In this document: positions 28,943 through 31,426 of the stretch, in pieces
Numbering within the stretch: position 1 is the first letter of the stretch
How the letters are laid out: each line of letters opens with the position of its first letter
From: CAZRHH01 sp964599885
GTDB lineage: Bacteria; Chloroflexota; Dehalococcoidia; DSTF01; JACRBR01
Direction: 5' to 3'
Assembly (NCBI GenBank): GCA_964599885.1
Contig: CAZRHH010000031.1
Coordinates: 1-31,426 of the forward strand
Length of the DNA stretch: 31,426 bases
Program-made: the position numbers and the translations under genes
The notes under the pieces: generated by a model
What the model saw: only the letters and a program-made list of their open reading frames with translations
What the model was told of the DNA's origin: nothing
Database searches by the model: none

Positions 28943-29818
28943 ATGAAGCGAGCGTTGGTTCTGGGTGGCGGCGGCAGCGTTGGCATCGCGTGGGAGATCG
29001 CCGTGCTGGCGGGGATGCTCGATGCGGGCCTCGATGTGCGCGATGCGGATCTGATCGTCGGCACGTCGGCTGGCTCGGTTGTTGGCGCTCACCTCGCACA
29101 CGGCCGCGACGCGCGGGATCTGCTGCGGGAACAGCGCGAGCAGCAGCCACCCGCGGCGAACGCCGACCGTTACGAGCCAGACATTGAAGGCATGACGGCG
29201 GTGTTTCGCGCCTGGGCATCGGACGACCGCATGACGCAAGAAGCGCGCGCCGAAGTCGGCCGCCTGGCGCTGAAGACGCGGACACGACCGGAAGAGCTAA
29301 TCGTCGAAATGTTCACCCGGCACGGATGGGCAGGCTGGCCAACGCGCGCGCTGATCACCACGGCCGTCGACTGCGGATCGGGTGAGTTCAAGACGTTTAC
29401 CAGCAGCGATGGCGTACCGATCGAGCGTGCGGTCGCCGCATCGTGCTCAGTCCCCGGCATGTTTCCGCCCGTGACGATCGACGGCCGGCGCTATACCGAT
29501 GGCGGCGTGCGCTCCTGCACGTCCGCCGACATCGCGGTGGACATCGGACCCGACGTCGTGCTGATTCTCGCCCCGATCGGCCGCGGCGAACGCGGCATTC
29601 ACCTGCTGGCGGCGCGTGACATCCCGCGCGAGGCCGCGCAGCTCGAAGAGGGTGGCGCCAGCGTGCAGATCGTCATGATGGACGACGCCGCGCACGCAGC
29701 CGGCGGCGCGAGCATGATGGACGCGGCCGCACGCCTGCCGACCGCTGACGCCGGCGAAGCCCACGGCAAGCGACTCGCTGCGCAGCTTGGCTCGTGGTGG
29801 CGTGAGAACCGAGCCTAG
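28943..29818 (+). CDS. patatin-like phospholipase/acyl hydrolase (291 aa)
   Basis: The Ser-Asp dyad fold is clear: oxyanion loop LGGGGSVGIAWE (about 7-18), nucleophile elbow GTSAG (about 40-44), and the dyad Asp in DGGVRS near 190. The family releases fatty acids from phospholipids or other acyl esters; the exact substrate is unknown. No signal peptide or membrane helix is seen, so a cytoplasmic or peripheral-membrane protein is expected. GAGGAGG precedes the ATG at 28943. A TACACT box upstream suggests a short leader. It may start the close-packed series with the next three genes. Confidence 0.9.
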   Translation: MKRALVLGGGGSVGIAWEIAVLAGMLDAGLDVRDADLIVGTSAGSVVGAHLAHGRDARDLLREQREQQPPAANADRYEPDIEGMTAVFRAWASDDRMTQEARAEVGRLALKTRTRPEELIVEMFTRHGWAGWPTRALITTAVDCGSGEFKTFTSSDGVPIERAVAASCSVPGMFPPVTIDGRRYTDGGVRSCTSADIAVDIGPDVVLILAPIGRGERGIHLLAARDIPREAAQLEEGGASVQIVMMDDAAHAAGGASMMDAAARLPTADAGEAHGKRLAAQLGSWWRENRA

Positions 29819-29843
29819 GAGAAGGTCGGGTAACATAGGCTCC

Positions 29844-30476
29844 ATGCAAGAGGTACACGAAGACGTCGCACCCGGCGACGGCATGACCGAACGGATCCGG
29901 GTCGCCGCGAACGCCGCCCTCCACGCGATCGTGCCGCCGCTCTTCAAGGCGCAGCAGCCGTGGGCAGTGATGGGCAGCACAGCGTCGGTGCTGCAGGGCA
30001 TCCCGCGCTACGTGCCGCCCGACATCGACATCGTCACGACGATGGTCGGCGCCTACATCATGGAGGGCGCGATCAGCAGCCTCGGCGCCACGTTTCGGCC
30101 CGTGTCGCATAGCGTCGGTGGCCCGTACACTAGCTACTTCGGCATCTTCGAGGTGCAAGGCGTCAAGGTCGAACTGATGGGCGACCTGATCATCCAGTGC
30201 GACGACGGCATGATCGACTGCCGCGATCACTGGTCGCGCTGGAGCGACAAGGTGCGCGTGCTGCACTTTGATGACCTGCACATCCCCGTCGTGCCACTCG
30301 AATGGCAACTCGTTGCCAACACACTGCTCGACCGTCCTGAGCGTGTCGGGGACATCTCGCGCTACCTGCTCGCGCACGGCTTCGACCGTGCGTACGTGGA
30401 CGCGCTGCTCGCCGACGAAGGATACGGCGAGCGCACGATCGCCGCGGTGCGGGAGGCGCTTCGCCTTGACGACTGA
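29844..30476 (+). CDS. nucleotidyltransferase-fold protein (210 aa)
   Basis: The motif AVMGSTASVLQGIPRYVPPDIDIV contains Gly44-Ser45 and the acidic pair Asp60/Asp62, the pattern of Pol-beta-type nucleotidyltransferases (MNT/AbiEii-like and related sugar or protein modifiers). The middle part VQGVKVELMGDLIIQ would supply the third acidic strand. The C-terminal part (VPLEWQLVANTLLDRPERV) is helical and like that of unassigned nucleotidyltransferase-like proteins. No partner HEPN or antitoxin gene is next to it. The start at 29844 was chosen over 29883; TAACAT lies 7 nt before it. The next gene overlaps its end by 11 nt. Substrate unknown. Confidence 0.68.
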   Translation: MQEVHEDVAPGDGMTERIRVAANAALHAIVPPLFKAQQPWAVMGSTASVLQGIPRYVPPDIDIVTTMVGAYIMEGAISSLGATFRPVSHSVGGPYTSYFGIFEVQGVKVELMGDLIIQCDDGMIDCRDHWSRWSDKVRVLHFDDLHIPVVPLEWQLVANTLLDRPERVGDISRYLLAHGFDRAYVDALLADEGYGERTIAAVREALRLDD

Positions 30477-31371
30477 CCGGACGCCCCGACACCCCGGCTC
30501 GCCCGAGCGCGTCGAGCCCGACATCTACACCGACGACTACTACCTCACGAACTGCCACGGCTACGAAGACTTCGTGATCAGCGGCGGCCGCAAGGTGGGG
30601 CCGCGCTTCATCAAAGCGCTGTCTCTGGCCGGCGATCTCAGCGGTACACGCGTGCTAGATGTCGGCTGCGGGCGTGGTGAGCTGATCGTGCAGTCGGCGA
30701 TGCGCGGCGCCGAAGCATGGGGCATCGACTACGCGGACGCGGCGGTGGAGATCGCCGAACGCGCGCTGTCCGGCGTCGATCCGGCGCTCCGCGAACGCAC
30801 TCACGTGCAGCAGATGGACGTTAAGGCGCTGGAATTCGACGGCGCATTCTTCGACGTCGTGTTCATGATGGACGTCGTCGAGCACCTGTATCCGCACGAG
30901 TTGACCGCGGCGTTTGCCGAGTTGCGGCGCACGATCAAGCCCGGCGGCCTGCTCGTCATGCACACGTCGCCAAACAAGACCTTCGAGGAGAAGGTGTACC
31001 CGCACTACAGCCGCCGCATCAACCAGGCAGCGCTCTGGCTGACACGCAAGCTGCGCTTCACCGACGGCCTGTTCAATGAGACAATGCTTCCCACCGAACG
31101 CGAGTTCCCGCACGACACGTTCGAGCGCGAGATGCACATCAATGAGCAGTCGGCGCCCGGCCTGCGCGCAGAAGTGGAGCGTCACGGTTTCGTGGTGCGG
31201 GGCACGGAGTTTTGGGAGCCACCATCGCGCAAGGGATACTTCGCATCGCGGCGGCTCAATGCCGAACTCGCCCTACTCGACTTCGTGAGGTTCTTGCGGC
31301 CGCTGAGTGGACACTCACCCCTGAACCGGCTGTTCTGCAACCACATCTGGATGGTGGCGGTGCGCCAATGA
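30466..31371 (+). CDS. class I SAM-dependent methyltransferase (301 aa)
   Basis: SAM-binding motif I VLDVGCGRGE (about 64-73), the acidic strand-2 end AWGIDYADAAVEIA, motif post-I VQQMDVKALEF, VVFMMDVVEHLY and IKPGGLLVMHTSP are all in order. The C-terminal 100 residues (HYSRRINQAALWLTRKL, HINEQSAPGL) form a specific lid of unknown target. The best start is TTG at 30466 after GGGAGG, overlapping the nucleotidyltransferase stop codon by 11 nt. Its stop overlaps the ATG of the next gene (ATGA). Small-molecule, sugar or lipid methylation is likely; the neighbours do not decide it. Confidence 0.83.
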   Translation: MTTDRTPRHPGSPERVEPDIYTDDYYLTNCHGYEDFVISGGRKVGPRFIKALSLAGDLSGTRVLDVGCGRGELIVQSAMRGAEAWGIDYADAAVEIAERALSGVDPALRERTHVQQMDVKALEFDGAFFDVVFMMDVVEHLYPHELTAAFAELRRTIKPGGLLVMHTSPNKTFEEKVYPHYSRRINQAALWLTRKLRFTDGLFNETMLPTEREFPHDTFEREMHINEQSAPGLRAEVERHGFVVRGTEFWEPPSRKGYFASRRLNAELALLDFVRFLRPLSGHSPLNRLFCNHIWMVAVRQ

Positions 31372-31426
31372 CGGCGCCGCAGCCCCTCGCCGGCCGTAAT
31401 GCGCTCGTGCTCGGCGTCGAGCGCCC
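31368..31426 (+). CDS. start of a truncated gene, possibly a nucleotide-binding oxidoreductase
   Basis: The ATG overlaps the previous TGA by 4 nt and 19 codons are visible before the window ends. LAGRNALVLGVER looks like the N-terminal glycine-rich strand of a Rossmann or SDR/enoyl-reductase-like protein, but too little is present to name it. Confidence 0.45.
   Translation, partial: MTAPQPLAGRNALVLGVER

Noticed and set aside
29844..30476. Toxin-antitoxin or abortive infection pair around the nucleotidyltransferase-like gene
   Set aside because: No HEPN, AbiEi-like or other partner gene is adjacent; the neighbours are a patatin and a methyltransferase.

Overview
The window is GC-rich chromosomal DNA from a free-living bacterium. 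The best guess is a Chloroflexota lineage near Dehalococcoidia, from the mix of gene families: a DnaD-type protein beside dnaB, a GerW-like protein, a LytR_C-bearing LCP protein, an LLM/F420-type oxidoreductase beside a CaiB-type CoA transferase, and a mycothiol-synthase-like GNAT. No 16S rRNA or marker tree is available here, so this is an inference and a deep actinobacterium is the main alternative. No phage, IS element, transposase or CRISPR array was seen.

Layout. 1-694: four tRNA genes (Met/Ile-CAU partial, Arg-GCG and Leu-CAG on minus; Val-CAC on plus). 763-4634: a lipoprotein, a membrane YdjM-like protein, a possible small RNA, then thiol/peroxide genes (OsmC, MshD-like double GNAT, Bcp peroxiredoxin, a tiny zinc-ribbon protein). 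4900-7961: a methyltransferase, a minus-strand GerW pair, and NDH-2. 8390-12895: a NicO-type metal exporter, an EthD protein, and a minus-strand CoA-transferase/LLM oxidoreductase pair. 13206-19221: an ABC-F ATPase, a fused trehalose-6-phosphate synthase/phosphatase, and an EF-G-like GTPase. 19452-21381: a minus-strand operon of three tandem paralogous ~100-aa proteins plus an alpha/beta hydrolase. 21550-24047: an LCP cell-wall transferase and a phosphoglucose/phosphomannose isomerase. 24378-28661: a replication locus (rplI, a 67-aa protein, dnaB, a DnaD-like gene, and a protein with two fused DnaC-type AAA+ modules). 28943-31426: patatin, nucleotidyltransferase, methyltransferase and a truncated last gene, closely packed.

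What stands out. First, the intergenic gaps are full of small dispersed elements: octamer-period repeats (CTYTGYGN ending in GTGAA), heptamer-period repeats, GTAG-headed REP-like hairpins and a GAAACGAACTC repeat. Second, at least six genes look leaderless: a -10 hexamer lies only 5-7 nt before the start codon and there is no Shine-Dalgarno sequence, while internal operon genes do have one. Third, the dnaB locus encodes an apparent double helicase loader whose 5' end overlaps the DnaD-like gene by 89 nt. Fourth, the three-paralog LTPEALG array has a strong promoter and no function I can recognise.
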